From the NCBI GenBank assembly GCA_937920635.1, contig CAKZUE010000002.1, forward strand, positions 1 through 45,723: DNA of 45,723 bases, in the 5' to 3' direction. The notes beneath the pieces are model-generated. The model was given only the letters and a program-made list of their open reading frames with translations, ran no database searches and was not told the DNA's origin. Positions 17,227-25,259 of this stretch are shown here, in pieces. A program made the position numbers and the translations under genes. The stretch comes from an uncultured Bryobacteraceae bacterium (GTDB taxonomy: Bacteria > Acidobacteriota > Terriglobia > Bryobacterales > Bryobacteraceae). The stretch's first letter is position 1. Each line of letters begins with the position of its first letter.

Positions 17227-17372
17227 GACTTCCTCCTGCCGGGCGCCGGCTTGTTGCCGGGCGCCTTGGGTCCGGCGGGCGCCGGCTTCACGGTTGCGGT
17301 TGGCTGGGCGTGGGTGCGGATGCGCTCCACCGCCCAGGTCCGGATCACATGCGGATGAGACCTCTTGTCCAT
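17223..17372 (-). CDS. Small basic Pro/Ala-rich protein (49 aa), unknown
   Basis: The 50-codon frame begins MDKRSHPHVIRTWAVERIRT and ends NKPAPGRRKS. The first 20 residues could form a basic amphipathic helix; the rest is a disordered Lys/Pro/Ala/Gly tail. I do not recognise a family. Three things support it as a real gene. A perfect AGGAGG (complement 17380-17385) lies seven bases before the ATG. The stop overlaps the start of the YbaK-like gene by four bases (ATGA). It follows the 69-aa gene with a gap of only 17 bases. The charge and composition suggest nucleic-acid or ribosome association, but that is speculation. Confidence 0.65.
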   Translation of the reverse strand: MDKRSHPHVIRTWAVERIRTHAQPTATVKPAPAGPKAPGNKPAPGRRKS

Positions 17373-17389
17373 GTTTCCACCTCCTGCCG

Positions 17390-17599
17390 TTACGATTCCG
17401 GGGCGGCTGAACTCCGCGGGATCTTGCCGAGAAGCTCCTCCACGTGGTTCAGGCGGTCGTGCAAAGCTTCACGGAACGCGCGCTTGGTGGTGTGCCGGAT
17501 CTCGGCCAGCAACTCGCGCTGCTTGTTCTCGAGCAGTTGCGCCAGCAGCTCCCACTCTTCCGGTTCGAGTTGCGGAGCCGCCATGGTCGGGCTTGCCAT
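17390..17599 (-). CDS. Small helical protein (69 aa), unknown
   Basis: The protein begins MASPTMAAPQLEPEEWELLA, and most of the rest, through the segment RAFREALHDRLNHVEELLGK, looks like two amphipathic helices with heptad-like Leu spacing. No catalytic motif is visible and I cannot name a family. The start ATG at 17599 is chosen within a longer open frame because a perfect AGGAGG (complement 17605-17610) lies five bases upstream, and the upstream codons lack coding character. It is the first gene of the operon with the 49-aa protein and the YbaK-like deacylase, so a regulatory or partner role with them is possible. Confidence 0.65.
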   Translation of the reverse strand: MASPTMAAPQLEPEEWELLAQLLENKQRELLAEIRHTTKRAFREALHDRLNHVEELLGKIPRSSAAPES

Positions 17600-17747
17600 G
17601 TTCACCTCCTGTCCAACCTTCCGCCAATAAGTTACCCCGAAACGGGCCCCGAGGGAAGGGGGAACCGGCCCCTGTGCTAAACAGGAGATGTAGGCCAGGC
17701 CGGATGGGCAGCCAGCCCCCGAACCCCCGCCCGACGGAGCGCCGCTT

Positions 17748-18587
17748 ATGAGATGGTTGTTGCTTTGCCTGCTGCAGTTCCAGCTCGATTCGGCCACCCT
17801 CCATCCCGCCTCGCTCGAAGCCTTCACGAAATACATGGCGCGCGCCGACAGCGAAATGCAGGAACGCGCCCGTCCGGGCGCCGCGCCCCGTCTCGGCGCG
17901 CCGCTGGAGCCCGCCATCGCCTCGTGGCTGCCGGAGAACCCCCGGGAGGTCCCGCACGCGCTGATCCATGACTGGCTGGGCGCGGTGTTCGTGCCCGGAG
18001 CACGAGTCGAAGACGGCATCGCCATCCTGCGCGACGTGCCCCGCTATCCGGAGATTTACAGCGGCGACATCCTGGAGGCGCGTCTGGTTTCGGGCGGCGG
18101 AGACCGCCGCCGCGTGCTGTTCCGCGTGATCAAGAAAAAGGTGATCACCGTCGTGCTTGAGACGGAATATGATGTCGAGGATCATTTCCCGGCGCCGGGC
18201 CGGGCGCAGATGTGGTCGCGCAGCATCCGCGTGGCCGAAGTCGAGGATGCGGGCAAGCCCACGGAGAAGGTCAAGCCGCCGGACACGGGTTGGGGCTTCC
18301 TCTGGCGGCTGAATTCCTACTGGCACCTGGAGGAGCGCGATGGGGGGCTGCTGATGGAATGCCGCGCCATCTCGCTCACACGCGACGTGCCTGCCGCTCT
18401 CGGCTGGATCATCAAGCCCATGGTCACGAGCCTCCCCCGGGAGGCGCTCTCCGGAACGCTCGTCAAGACGAAGACGGCGGTGGAGAGGCAGGCGGCCGCG
18501 CGCCGCGCCGCCGGTAGGCTTCATCCAGCAGTTCCACCACGTGCAGCACCCGCTGGCCCTTCCCGTGCTGCGCCACGCCCGCTTTGA
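17748..18587 (+). CDS. Exported protein of unknown function, START/SRPBCC-like
   Basis: The 279-aa protein has a short hydrophobic N terminus (MRWLLLCLLQFQL) that looks like a signal peptide. The central part includes DGIAILRDVPRYPEIYSGDI, then RVLFRVIKKKVITVVLETEY and later YWHLEERDGGLLMECRAISL. This alternation of strands and a C-terminal helix resembles the polyketide-cyclase/START lipid-binding fold, but the match is by eye only. The ribosome-binding site is weak. The last 41 codons are antisense to the end of the glcF-like gene, giving a tail-to-tail overlap of 125 bases. The C-terminal tail (AAARRAAGRLHPAVPPRAAP onward) looks low-complexity and may be a read-on extension rather than part of the fold. 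Confidence 0.6.
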   Translation: MRWLLLCLLQFQLDSATLHPASLEAFTKYMARADSEMQERARPGAAPRLGAPLEPAIASWLPENPREVPHALIHDWLGAVFVPGARVEDGIAILRDVPRYPEIYSGDILEARLVSGGGDRRRVLFRVIKKKVITVVLETEYDVEDHFPAPGRAQMWSRSIRVAEVEDAGKPTEKVKPPDTGWGFLWRLNSYWHLEERDGGLLMECRAISLTRDVPAALGWIIKPMVTSLPREALSGTLVKTKTAVERQAAARRAAGRLHPAVPPRAAPAGPSRAAPRPL

Positions 18588-19821
18588 GCTGGATCGCGCA
18601 GCCCACGTTGGCCGTCGTCACGATCGACGCGCCGGTGGAGTTTACCAGCGCCATTTTCTTCTCCAGAATCGAAGCCGCCAGTTCGTCGTGCACGATGTTG
18701 TAGACGCCCGCGCTGCCGCAGCACAGATCCGCCTGCGGCAGTTCGCGGTACTCGACGCCGGGAACCGCCGCGATGAGGTTCCGCGGCGCCTGCCGGATCT
18801 TCTGCCCGTGCGCCAGATGGCAGGAGTCCTGGTAAGTCACCGTGACAGGCAGCGGATTTTCCGGCGGCCGGATGCCGATTTCGTCCAGAAACTCTGTAAT
18901 GTCTCTGACTTTAGAGACAAATAGATGGGCTTTTCCCCGGAATTCAGGGTCGTTTTCCAGCAATTCGTGGTATTCTTTCAGCGCCGATCCGCACCCGGCG
19001 GCGTTGGTGATCACGGCGTCGAACTCCTCGGCCAGAAACGCCCGGATGTTGCGCCGCGCCAGCTCCCGGGCCTTCTCTTTCAGCCCGGAGTGCACGTGCA
19101 GCGCGCCGCAGCAGGTCTGCTCCTCCGGCACGGCCGCCTCGCAGCCGTTTTCCTGGAGCACCCGGATGGTGGCCTCGTTCAGCCGCGCCGATGTGACGTT
19201 CGCGAGGCAGCCGGCGAGAAAAGCCACGCGCTTCCTTTTCTTGCCTTTTGCCGGAAAAATCTTGCCGATTTGCGAGAAAAAGAACGGCACTTCCGCTTCC
19301 GGCGCCAGCCTTTCGATGCGCCCCAGCCTGCCCGCCAGCTTCAGCAGCCCGCTGCCCCGCGCCAGCTCCTGCAAACCGGAGGCCTGGTACAGGTACAGCA
19401 GCGCTCCCGCCGTCTTGAGCCAGCCCCGCGACACCAGCAGCTTCTCAAAGACGAACCGCCGCAGCATCCTCACATGCCACGGCCTCTCCGCGCGCGCCTC
19501 GATTTCGGCCCGCGCCGCTTCGATCAGCCGGCCGTAAGGGACGCCCGACGGGCACGCGCTCTCGCAGCCGCGGCAGGCCAGGCACAGATCGAGATGTTCC
19601 ACATAGGACGGCGTGATGTCCGCCAGCCCCGTCGCCACCTGCACCATCTGATAGATGCGGCCGCGCGGCGAATCCATCTCCAGCCCCAGTTCCCGGTAGG
19701 TCGGGCACGCGTTCAGGCACAACCCGCAGTGGACGCACTTGTCCAGGTCCGCGCCCTTCGGCGCGTCGGGATGGCGGTGCGGCAGGACCGGCGGAAAGAC
19801 AGGCGTTTCAGATGCGGCCAT
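18463..19821 (-). CDS. glcF: Glycolate oxidase iron-sulfur subunit, GlcF-type
   Basis: The 452-aa protein has two 4Fe-4S clusters near the N terminus (CVHCGLCLNACP, Cys29/32/35/39, and CLACRGCESACP, Cys80/83/86/90). Two cysteine-rich CCG domains follow (EEQTCCGALHVHSGL and DLCCGSAGVYNI). This is the layout of GlcF, which passes electrons from the FAD subunits GlcD/GlcE to the membrane quinone pool during oxidation of glycolate to glyoxylate. The start at 19821 overlaps the end of glcE by 14 bases, so both are in one operon. No glcD lies in the window. Lactate-oxidising relatives share the architecture, so the substrate is inferred. Confidence 0.88.
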   Translation of the reverse strand: MAASETPVFPPVLPHRHPDAPKGADLDKCVHCGLCLNACPTYRELGLEMDSPRGRIYQMVQVATGLADITPSYVEHLDLCLACRGCESACPSGVPYGRLIEAARAEIEARAERPWHVRMLRRFVFEKLLVSRGWLKTAGALLYLYQASGLQELARGSGLLKLAGRLGRIERLAPEAEVPFFFSQIGKIFPAKGKKRKRVAFLAGCLANVTSARLNEATIRVLQENGCEAAVPEEQTCCGALHVHSGLKEKARELARRNIRAFLAEEFDAVITNAAGCGSALKEYHELLENDPEFRGKAHLFVSKVRDITEFLDEIGIRPPENPLPVTVTYQDSCHLAHGQKIRQAPRNLIAAVPGVEYRELPQADLCCGSAGVYNIVHDELAASILEKKMALVNSTGASIVTTANVGCAIQLKAGVAQHGKGQRVLHVVELLDEAYRRRGARPPASPPPSSS

Positions 19822-20926
19822 ACAGCCTCCCGGGATTCAATATTCCCGAAGGGTCGAATGCGCTCTTGATCTTCCGCATCCATTCCAGCTCCGGCCCCGG
19901 ATCGGGCCAGTAGACTCCAGCCGGCCCGTCCGACCATTCCAGCAGGCGGCTCCACGCCGCATGCGAGGCATCGCTCATCCACTGTTCCGCCTCGCCGGCG
20001 CTGTCGAATCCGAGCCAGGAGACGCCCGTCCCCGCGCGGCTCACGCATGCGCCCGGCGCCGACTCCAGCACCGCTCGCAGATCCGACAACCGGTGCCCGG
20101 CGCGCACCACGAACCGTTGCGACGGCGCGAATTCCTCCACCGCCCGCCACAGCGCCATCTCCTGCCCGCCTTCATACCGCCGCGCGCCCTGGAGTTCCCG
20201 GTCATAGCGCTCGAGCAGCGCCTCCGGTCCGCCGGCGCGCGCCAGCAGGCAGAAGCCGTCCAGCCCGGCCAGCCGCGCGGCGGCCGGGTTCAGCGCATCC
20301 ATCGCCGCCGGCTGCAACGGTCCGCTCAAAACGGCGTCGCGCCGCGCAGCCAGCTCCGCCGCGGAATCGAACACCAGCGCATAGCTGCGCGTTTTCTCCG
20401 GCTGCGGCGCCAGTTTGAAATTCACCACCGTGATCACCGCCAGCGTGCCGAAGCTTCCGATCAGCGCCTTGTGAATGTCCAGCCCGGCCACGTTCTTCAC
20501 CACCATGCCGCCCGTTTGCGCCACCGCGCCGTCCACGGTGGCGTAGCTCATGCCGATCACCATGTCGCGCGCCGCTCCGTAGAGCCGCCTCCGCGGCCCG
20601 CTCAGGTTCGCCGCCACCACGCCGCCCACGGTGCCCGTTTCCGCGCACGGCGGGTCGAGCGGCGCCATCTGCCGGTTTTCTTCGAGCAGGGCGCAGAAGT
20701 CGCGCCACTTCATCCCCGCTTCCACGCTCACCGTCAGGTCGCGCGGGTCGTACTGCCGCACGCCTGCCATCCCCGTGGTCTCGATCAAGACATCCGCCTC
20801 CGCCACAGGGCCGCCCATGCGCCGTTTCGAACCCGCCCCGCGCACCTCCACGCGCTCGCCCTCCTCCGCGGCGGCGCGCAGCGCCTCGGCGAGTTCCTTC
20901 TCGGTAACAGGTCTCACGCAACGCAT
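19808..20926 (-). CDS. glcE: FAD-binding oxidoreductase, GlcE-type
   Basis: This 372-aa protein has a PCMH-type FAD-binding domain: VEVRGAGSKRRMGGPV near residue 25, ETGTVGGVVAANLSGPRRR, then GGMVVKNVAGLDIHKALIGS. The short C-terminal half is typical of GlcE rather than the full-length catalytic subunit GlcD. I start it at the ATG at 20926 (MRCVRPVTEKEL). The frame stays open for 61 more codons, but these run through a repeated palindrome and read GDRPACPHF and GQAGLSPVF, which are repeat-derived. The ribosome-binding site is weak. The gene is transcribed away from the Gfo/Idh/MocA gene, with the palindromic repeats between them. Confidence 0.85.
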   Translation of the reverse strand: MRCVRPVTEKELAEALRAAAEEGERVEVRGAGSKRRMGGPVAEADVLIETTGMAGVRQYDPRDLTVSVEAGMKWRDFCALLEENRQMAPLDPPCAETGTVGGVVAANLSGPRRRLYGAARDMVIGMSYATVDGAVAQTGGMVVKNVAGLDIHKALIGSFGTLAVITVVNFKLAPQPEKTRSYALVFDSAAELAARRDAVLSGPLQPAAMDALNPAAARLAGLDGFCLLARAGGPEALLERYDRELQGARRYEGGQEMALWRAVEEFAPSQRFVVRAGHRLSDLRAVLESAPGACVSRAGTGVSWLGFDSAGEAEQWMSDASHAAWSRLLEWSDGPAGVYWPDPGPELEWMRKIKSAFDPSGILNPGRLYGRI

Positions 20927-20957
20927 ACCGGGTACCGGCAAAAACCGGGCAAAAACC

Positions 20958-20979
20958 GGGGACAGGCCCGCCTGTCCCC
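20958..20979. repeat. REP-like palindrome, copy 1
   Basis: GGGGACAGGC (20958-20967) and GCCTGTCCCC (20970-20979) form a perfect inverted repeat around two bases. It lies just after a short tandem repeat (CCGGGCAAAAA units, about 20935-20957). The same core recurs at 21013-21034. It lies upstream of glcE on one strand and of the Gfo/Idh/MocA gene on the other. Confidence 0.75.
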
Positions 20980-21006
20980 AGTTTCTTGCAGAAACGTGAA
21001 GCAGGG

Positions 21007-21040
21007 AAAAGTGGGGACAGGCGGGCCTGTCCCCACTTTT
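21007..21040. repeat. REP-like palindrome, copy 2, with terminator-like flanks
   Basis: AAAAGTGGGGACAGGC (21007-21022) and GCCTGTCCCCACTTTT (21025-21040) are perfect 16-bp arms around GG. The A/T ends give a T-run on either strand, so the hairpin could act as a bidirectional terminator. The core GGGGACAGGC is shared with copy 1. Confidence 0.8.
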
Positions 21041-21090
21041 GCTTTGTTCCCTCATTCTGCCAGATGAGTGTGCGGCCCCGCATGGTTCGC

Positions 21091-21105
21091 TATGATGCCT
21101 GCATG
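21091..21105 (+). promoter_or_regulatory. -10 element placed for leaderless expression of the Gfo/Idh/MocA gene
   Basis: TATGAT (21091-21096, five of six) ends six bases before the ATG at 21103, so transcription would begin at the start codon. No ribosome-binding site is visible before the ATG, and I see no good -35. Confidence 0.45.
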
Positions 21106-22305
21106 GCATCCCGGCGGAATTTTCTCTCCACGGTGGCCTCCGGCCTCGCCACCAGCCTGGCCGCGCCCGCGTCCGTCCTGGGCGCGAACGACCGCATCCG
21201 CATCGGCATCATCGGCCCCGGCTCGCGCGGCCAGGAGCTGATGCGCCACGCGCTGGCCTGCGAAAACGCCGACATCGTGGCCGCGGCCGACGTCTACACG
21301 CGCCGGCTCGAGGAAGCCAAAGCCATCGCCCCGCAGGCGAAGACCTTTACCGACTACCGTTCGCTTCTCGAAGACCGCTCGATCGACGCCGTTCTCATCG
21401 CCACTCCACAACATCTCCACTGCGAGCACTTCATCGCCGCGCTCGAGGCGGGCAAGCACGTCTACCTCGAAAAGACGATGGCCTTCACCGTCGAGCACGC
21501 CAGGAAGATGCGCGATGCCTTCCGCCGCGCCCAGAACCGCGTGGTCCAGATCGGCCATCAGTCCTGCGCCTCCGGCATGATGGCCGACGCGCTGCGCTTC
21601 CTCGCCGAAGAGCCGATGGGCAAGATCACCGCCATCCACATGACGATGTACCGCAACACGCCGCATGGCCGGCCCCAGTGGGCGCGCCCTGTCTACCCCG
21701 ACATGACGCCGGAAAACATCGTCTGGAAGGCGTTCCTCGGCGAAGCCCCCGACCGGCCCTTCGACGCCAACCGCTACATCAACTGGCGCTTCTTCTGGGA
21801 CTACTCCGGCGGCAACGTCTATGAGAACATGTGCCACCAGATCGCGTTCTGGTACAAGGCGCTCCGGCTCTCCATCCCGCGCCGCGCCACCATGACCGGC
21901 GGCATCTATCTCTGGAAGGACGGCCGCGAGGTGCCCGACACCATGTGCGTCACGCTCGAGCAGCCCGAAGAGATGCTCATCAGTTGGAACTCCGGATTCG
22001 GCAACGACAGGCTCGGCTCCGGCGAAGACGTCCTCGGCACAGACGGCACGATTGAAAAAGCCAGCCAGATCCGCTACACGCCGCAGCGTGTCAACGTAAA
22101 AGACCGCCAGGAAAAGCTCGGCGTCAGCCGCGCGCCGCAGCACGCGCTCATGGAGGATTTCATCCGCGCCATCCGCCAGGGCGGCGAAACCGCGTGTCCT
22201 TTCGAACTCGGCTTCCGCGTCTCCATCGCCTGCCGCATGGCCGTGGAGAGTTACCGCCTGGGCCGCAGCGCCGTCTGGGACGCGCAGCGCGAAGAGATCG
22301 CCTGA
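21103..22305 (+). CDS. Tat-exported Gfo/Idh/MocA-family oxidoreductase
   Basis: The 400-aa protein starts with a Tat signal peptide ([20 protein letters not shown]). The mature N-terminal Rossmann domain follows: [16 protein letters not shown], then [20 protein letters not shown] and the family motif region [18 protein letters not shown] (EK-P-like). The C-terminal alpha/beta domain includes [20 protein letters not shown], with a histidine expected to be catalytic. Members oxidise sugars or inositols with NAD(P), often in sugar or glycan breakdown outside the cytoplasm. The substrate is unknown. ATG 21103 is chosen because the Tat motif begins there; the open frame upstream is repeat sequence. 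Confidence 0.88.
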   Translation: MASRRNFLSTVASGLATSLAAPASVLGANDRIRIGIIGPGSRGQELMRHALACENADIVAAADVYTRRLEEAKAIAPQAKTFTDYRSLLEDRSIDAVLIATPQHLHCEHFIAALEAGKHVYLEKTMAFTVEHARKMRDAFRRAQNRVVQIGHQSCASGMMADALRFLAEEPMGKITAIHMTMYRNTPHGRPQWARPVYPDMTPENIVWKAFLGEAPDRPFDANRYINWRFFWDYSGGNVYENMCHQIAFWYKALRLSIPRRATMTGGIYLWKDGREVPDTMCVTLEQPEEMLISWNSGFGNDRLGSGEDVLGTDGTIEKASQIRYTPQRVNVKDRQEKLGVSRAPQHALMEDFIRAIRQGGETACPFELGFRVSIACRMAVESYRLGRSAVWDAQREEIA

Positions 22306-22352
22306 TCCCCCTCTGGCGCGCCGCGCCGCGCCTGTACGATCATCAAGAACGT

Positions 22353-23231
22353 ATGTCCCATCCCAGTGCAAGAATCGGCGTCATCGGCGGCAGCGGCCTG
22401 TATTCGATGCCCGGCTTCGCCGCCCAGCAGGAAGTGAAGATCGAGACGCCCTTCGGCGATCCTTCAGATGCCTATATTGTCGGCGAGCTCGAAGGCAGGC
22501 AGGTGGCGTTTCTCGCGCGCCACGCGCGCGGCCACCGCATCAGCCCTTCGGAGCTGAACTTCCGCGCCAACATCTACGGCTTCAAACAGCTCGGCGCCGA
22601 GTGGATCATCTCCCTGTCCGCCGTCGGCAGCCTCAAGGAAGAGCACAAGCCGCTGGATTTCGTGATCCCCGATCAGTTCGTCGACCGCACCCGCGGCCGC
22701 GTCTCCACCTTCTTCGGCAACGGCCTGGTCGCCCACATCTCCTTCGCCGATCCCGTCTGCCCCGCGCTGATGAAGCTGCTGCACGAAGCCTGCCACGACG
22801 CCGGAGTCCCCTCCAAGCTCGGCGGCGCCTATCTCTGCATGGAAGGCCCCGCCTTCTCCACCAAGGCCGAGTCGAACCTCTACCGCAGTTGGGGCATGGA
22901 CGTCATCGGCATGACCAATCTTCAAGAGGCCAAGCTCGCCCGCGAGGCCGAGATCTGCTACGCCACCGTCGCCATGGTCACCGATTACGATTGCTGGCAC
23001 CCCGAGCACGACGCCGTCACGGTGGCCGACATCATCCGAAATCTTACCCACAACGCCGAGAACGCCGCCAAAGTCGTCCGCGCCGCCGTGCGCCTGCTCG
23101 ACACCAGCGCGCCGCGAAACTGCCTGTGCAGCCGCGCCCTGGAGCACGCGCTCATCACCGACAGAAAAGCCGTGCCCGCCGAGACCCTGAAGAAGCTGGA
23201 GCTGATCGTTGGCAAGTACTTCGCCGAGTGA
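22353..23231 (+). CDS. mtnP: S-methyl-5'-thioadenosine phosphorylase
   Basis: This 292-aa protein belongs to the purine nucleoside phosphorylase superfamily, MTAP branch. It splits methylthioadenosine with phosphate into adenine and methylthioribose-1-phosphate in the methionine salvage pathway. Key matches are [15 protein letters not shown], then [20 protein letters not shown] (phosphate/ribose site), [18 protein letters not shown] and [20 protein letters not shown], followed by [16 protein letters not shown] hexamer at 22335-22340 would start transcription within a few bases of the ATG. There is no clear ribosome-binding site. The last 23 bases overlap the following gene. Confidence 0.95.
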   Translation: MSHPSARIGVIGGSGLYSMPGFAAQQEVKIETPFGDPSDAYIVGELEGRQVAFLARHARGHRISPSELNFRANIYGFKQLGAEWIISLSAVGSLKEEHKPLDFVIPDQFVDRTRGRVSTFFGNGLVAHISFADPVCPALMKLLHEACHDAGVPSKLGGAYLCMEGPAFSTKAESNLYRSWGMDVIGMTNLQEAKLAREAEICYATVAMVTDYDCWHPEHDAVTVADIIRNLTHNAENAAKVVRAAVRLLDTSAPRNCLCSRALEHALITDRKAVPAETLKKLELIVGKYFAE

Positions 23232-24444
23232 ACTGGCCGCGGAGCTGCTCCGCGCCTGCCTCGCGGATGAACCCTGGCCGGAGGAGGCGCTGGAAGCCCT
23301 CGTATCCGCCGCTCTGGATCCGCAGGAACGCGCCGCTGGCGAAGCCGCCCGCGCGCTGTTTGCAGAGCTCGTCGAGCCGCTCGCCGACCGGTTCGAGCCC
23401 CGCCTCTGCCACGCCTACGCCGCGCTGTTCAGCCGCGTGATCGCGCGCGCGATCACGGCACTCCGCCCCGATGACCTCCTCGCGCGTTACGAACAGGTCC
23501 GCCGCGTGCGCGCCGTGGACTTCGAACCCCGGCGCGTCTTCGTGCTCTCGCGCGTCACCCTGGGCGCGGACATCGCCGTCACCTCGGTGCTGCTCGACGC
23601 CGCGCGGCAGCGCTTCCCGCGCGCCGAGATCATCTTCGCCGGTCCGCAAAAAAGCTGGGAATTGTTTGAGCGCGCGCCGCGCCTCCGCCACCTGCCCGTA
23701 TCCTACCCGCGCCAGGGCGGGCTGGCGGAAAGGCTCGCTCCCTTCGAGCCTCTGCGCCAGACTCTCGATGCGCCGGACGCGCTCGTGCTCGATCCCGACT
23801 CCCGCCTCACCCAGCTCGGCCTGCTCCCGGTGTGCGCCGCCGAACGCCATTTTCTTTTCGAGTCCCGCGGCTACGGCGGAGACTCGGACGCCTCGCTCAC
23901 CGCTCTCGCGCAGGACTGGGCGCGGCGCGTGCTTGGCGTCGAAGAAGCTGTGCCCTGGATGCATCCGCGCTTCGCCTGCGAATTCGGCTCGCAGCCGGTG
24001 GCGGCGGTCAGCCTGGGCGTGGGAGAGAATCCCGCCAAGCGGGTCGAAGACCCCTTCGAAGAGGAGCTTCTTGTGCTGCTGTCGGCGCGCAAGGGCCTGG
24101 TGATGGCGGACGCCGGCGCGCCCGGCAGCGAGGAGGAAACGCGCGTCCGCCGCGCCGCCGAAAGGGCGCAGGCCCGCGGCGCGCGCATCGGCATCCACGA
24201 GGGCTCGTTCGCCTCGTTTGCCGCCATGATCGCCGCTGCGGATTTCTACGCCGGCTACGATTCCGCCGGGCAGCACGCAGCCGCTGCGGCGGGCGTGCCG
24301 CAGGTGTGCGTGTTCCGCGGCTATGCGTGCGAGCGCGCCGTGGCCCGCTGGGCGCCGGATGGCCCCGCCCCCGCCGCCATCGTGCGCGGGGCAGGGAAGT
24401 CCGCGGCAGAGATTCTCAGCGAGGTGCGCCGGGCTCTGGGGTAG
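23209..24444 (+). CDS. Glycosyltransferase family 9-like protein
   Basis: The 411-aa protein has weak but recognisable GT9 (heptosyltransferase-like) features. [20 protein letters not shown] near residue 105 fits the first nucleotide-fold strand and helix, and [11 protein letters not shown] follows. Near residue 345 [20 protein letters not shown] and then [13 protein letters not shown] match the C-terminal D-S-x-x-x-H-x-AA-x-G-x-P motif in degraded form. The N-terminal 100 residues are all-helical and unassigned. The start is TTG at 23209, inside mtnP by 23 bases, since no ATG or GTG occurs in frame nearby; GGAG lies about eight bases upstream. The 3' end overlaps the RsbW-type gene tail to tail by 29 bases. 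The sugar donor and acceptor are unknown. Confidence 0.55.
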   Translation: MASTSPSELAAELLRACLADEPWPEEALEALVSAALDPQERAAGEAARALFAELVEPLADRFEPRLCHAYAALFSRVIARAITALRPDDLLARYEQVRRVRAVDFEPRRVFVLSRVTLGADIAVTSVLLDAARQRFPRAEIIFAGPQKSWELFERAPRLRHLPVSYPRQGGLAERLAPFEPLRQTLDAPDALVLDPDSRLTQLGLLPVCAAERHFLFESRGYGGDSDASLTALAQDWARRVLGVEEAVPWMHPRFACEFGSQPVAAVSLGVGENPAKRVEDPFEEELLVLLSARKGLVMADAGAPGSEEETRVRRAAERAQARGARIGIHEGSFASFAAMIAAADFYAGYDSAGQHAAAAAGVPQVCVFRGYACERAVARWAPDGPAPAAIVRGAGKSAAEILSEVRRALG

Positions 24445-24883
24445 CGCTCTTTGCAGGGCGCCTCTTCTTCACCATCCGCAGCTCGTTCTTCTGGCCCGCC
24501 ACGATGCGGTATTGCACGTCGTCCATGATGGTGCGGATCAGCCGCAGTCCCAGCCCTCCGCTGCTGCGCCGGCGGATCAGCTCCTCCACCGGCAGCGCCG
24601 GCTCCTGCGTCGGATCGAAACCGCGCCCGCGGTCGATCACTTCAAACGCGATCGCGTCCTCGTCCACCGTCACCCGCACCGTCACCTCGTGCGTCTCCTC
24701 GTTCTGGTAGGCGTGTTCGATCACGTTCGTGCAGGCTTCGTCCACCGCCAGCGCGAGTTTCAGCGTTTCGTTTTCGTCGAAGCCCGCCTGCTCGCCCACC
24801 GCCGACACAAACTCCCGGATGAGCGCCAGGTTTTCCGTCGACGACGGCACCTGAAGACAGAATGTGCGCTCGAAGCTCGCCAT
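24416..24883 (-). CDS. RsbW-type anti-sigma factor / serine kinase
   Basis: The 155-aa protein is a GHKL ATPase of the RsbW/SpoIIAB type. The N-box LALAVDEACTNVIEHAYQ carries the catalytic Glu and Asn. VIDRGRGFDP is the G1 box, and SGGLGLRLIRTIMDD is the lid and G2 region. Such proteins hold a sigma factor or another target inactive and phosphorylate a STAS antagonist on serine. It is the last gene of a five-gene minus-strand operon, three bases after the STAS gene. No sigma factor is adjacent, so its target is elsewhere or it acts only on the STAS partner. Confidence 0.88.
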   Translation of the reverse strand: MASFERTFCLQVPSSTENLALIREFVSAVGEQAGFDENETLKLALAVDEACTNVIEHAYQNEETHEVTVRVTVDEDAIAFEVIDRGRGFDPTQEPALPVEELIRRRSSGGLGLRLIRTIMDDVQYRIVAGQKNELRMVKKRRPAKSATPEPGAPR

Positions 24884-24886
24884 CGC

Positions 24887-25252
24887 CTATCCCTCGCCCG
24901 CCGCGGATCCGAACCGCGCCACGGCTTCCTCCACCGTCGGCTGGATGTCGAACAGCGCGGGGAAACCCAGCACGTCAAAGATCTGGTACACCTTCGGCTG
25001 GATCGACGCCAGCTTGATGTCGCCTCCCGCGCCCCGCGCCTCGTCGACGAACGTCATGAACACGCCCAGCCCCGCCGACGAGATGTAGTCCAGCCCGCTG
25101 CAATCCATCACCAGGCGGCTGCGGCCCCCGCGCAGTTCTTCTTCGATGGCGGCTTCGAACCGCGGCGCGGTGTGCGCGTCCAGAAACCCCTTCAGCGCCA
25201 GGATTCGAACGTCTCCCTCGTTTCTTGTTTCGATCAGAAAGCTCCGTGTCAC
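24887..25252 (-). CDS. STAS-domain anti-anti-sigma factor, RsbV-type
   Basis: The 121-aa single STAS domain shows the family core VMDCSGLDYISSAGLGVFM, with Ser59 in the position phosphorylated in RsbV/SpoIIAA. In partner switching the unphosphorylated form binds the RsbW-type kinase and frees its target; phosphorylation by the kinase breaks the complex, and RsbU-type phosphatases restore it. All three partner types lie in this operon. It starts eight bases after the stop of the membrane phosphatase gene and is followed by the kinase gene. Confidence 0.9.
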   Translation of the reverse strand: MTRSFLIETRNEGDVRILALKGFLDAHTAPRFEAAIEEELRGGRSRLVMDCSGLDYISSAGLGVFMTFVDEARGAGGDIKLASIQPKVYQIFDVLGFPALFDIQPTVEEAVARFGSAAGEG

Positions 25253-25259
25253 GGCTCCC

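Noticed and set aside
20927-21102. Longer starts for glcE (minus) and the Gfo/Idh/MocA gene (plus) through the palindromes
   Set aside because: Both extensions translate the repeat sequence. The conserved domains and the Tat signal start inside, so the shorter starts were used.
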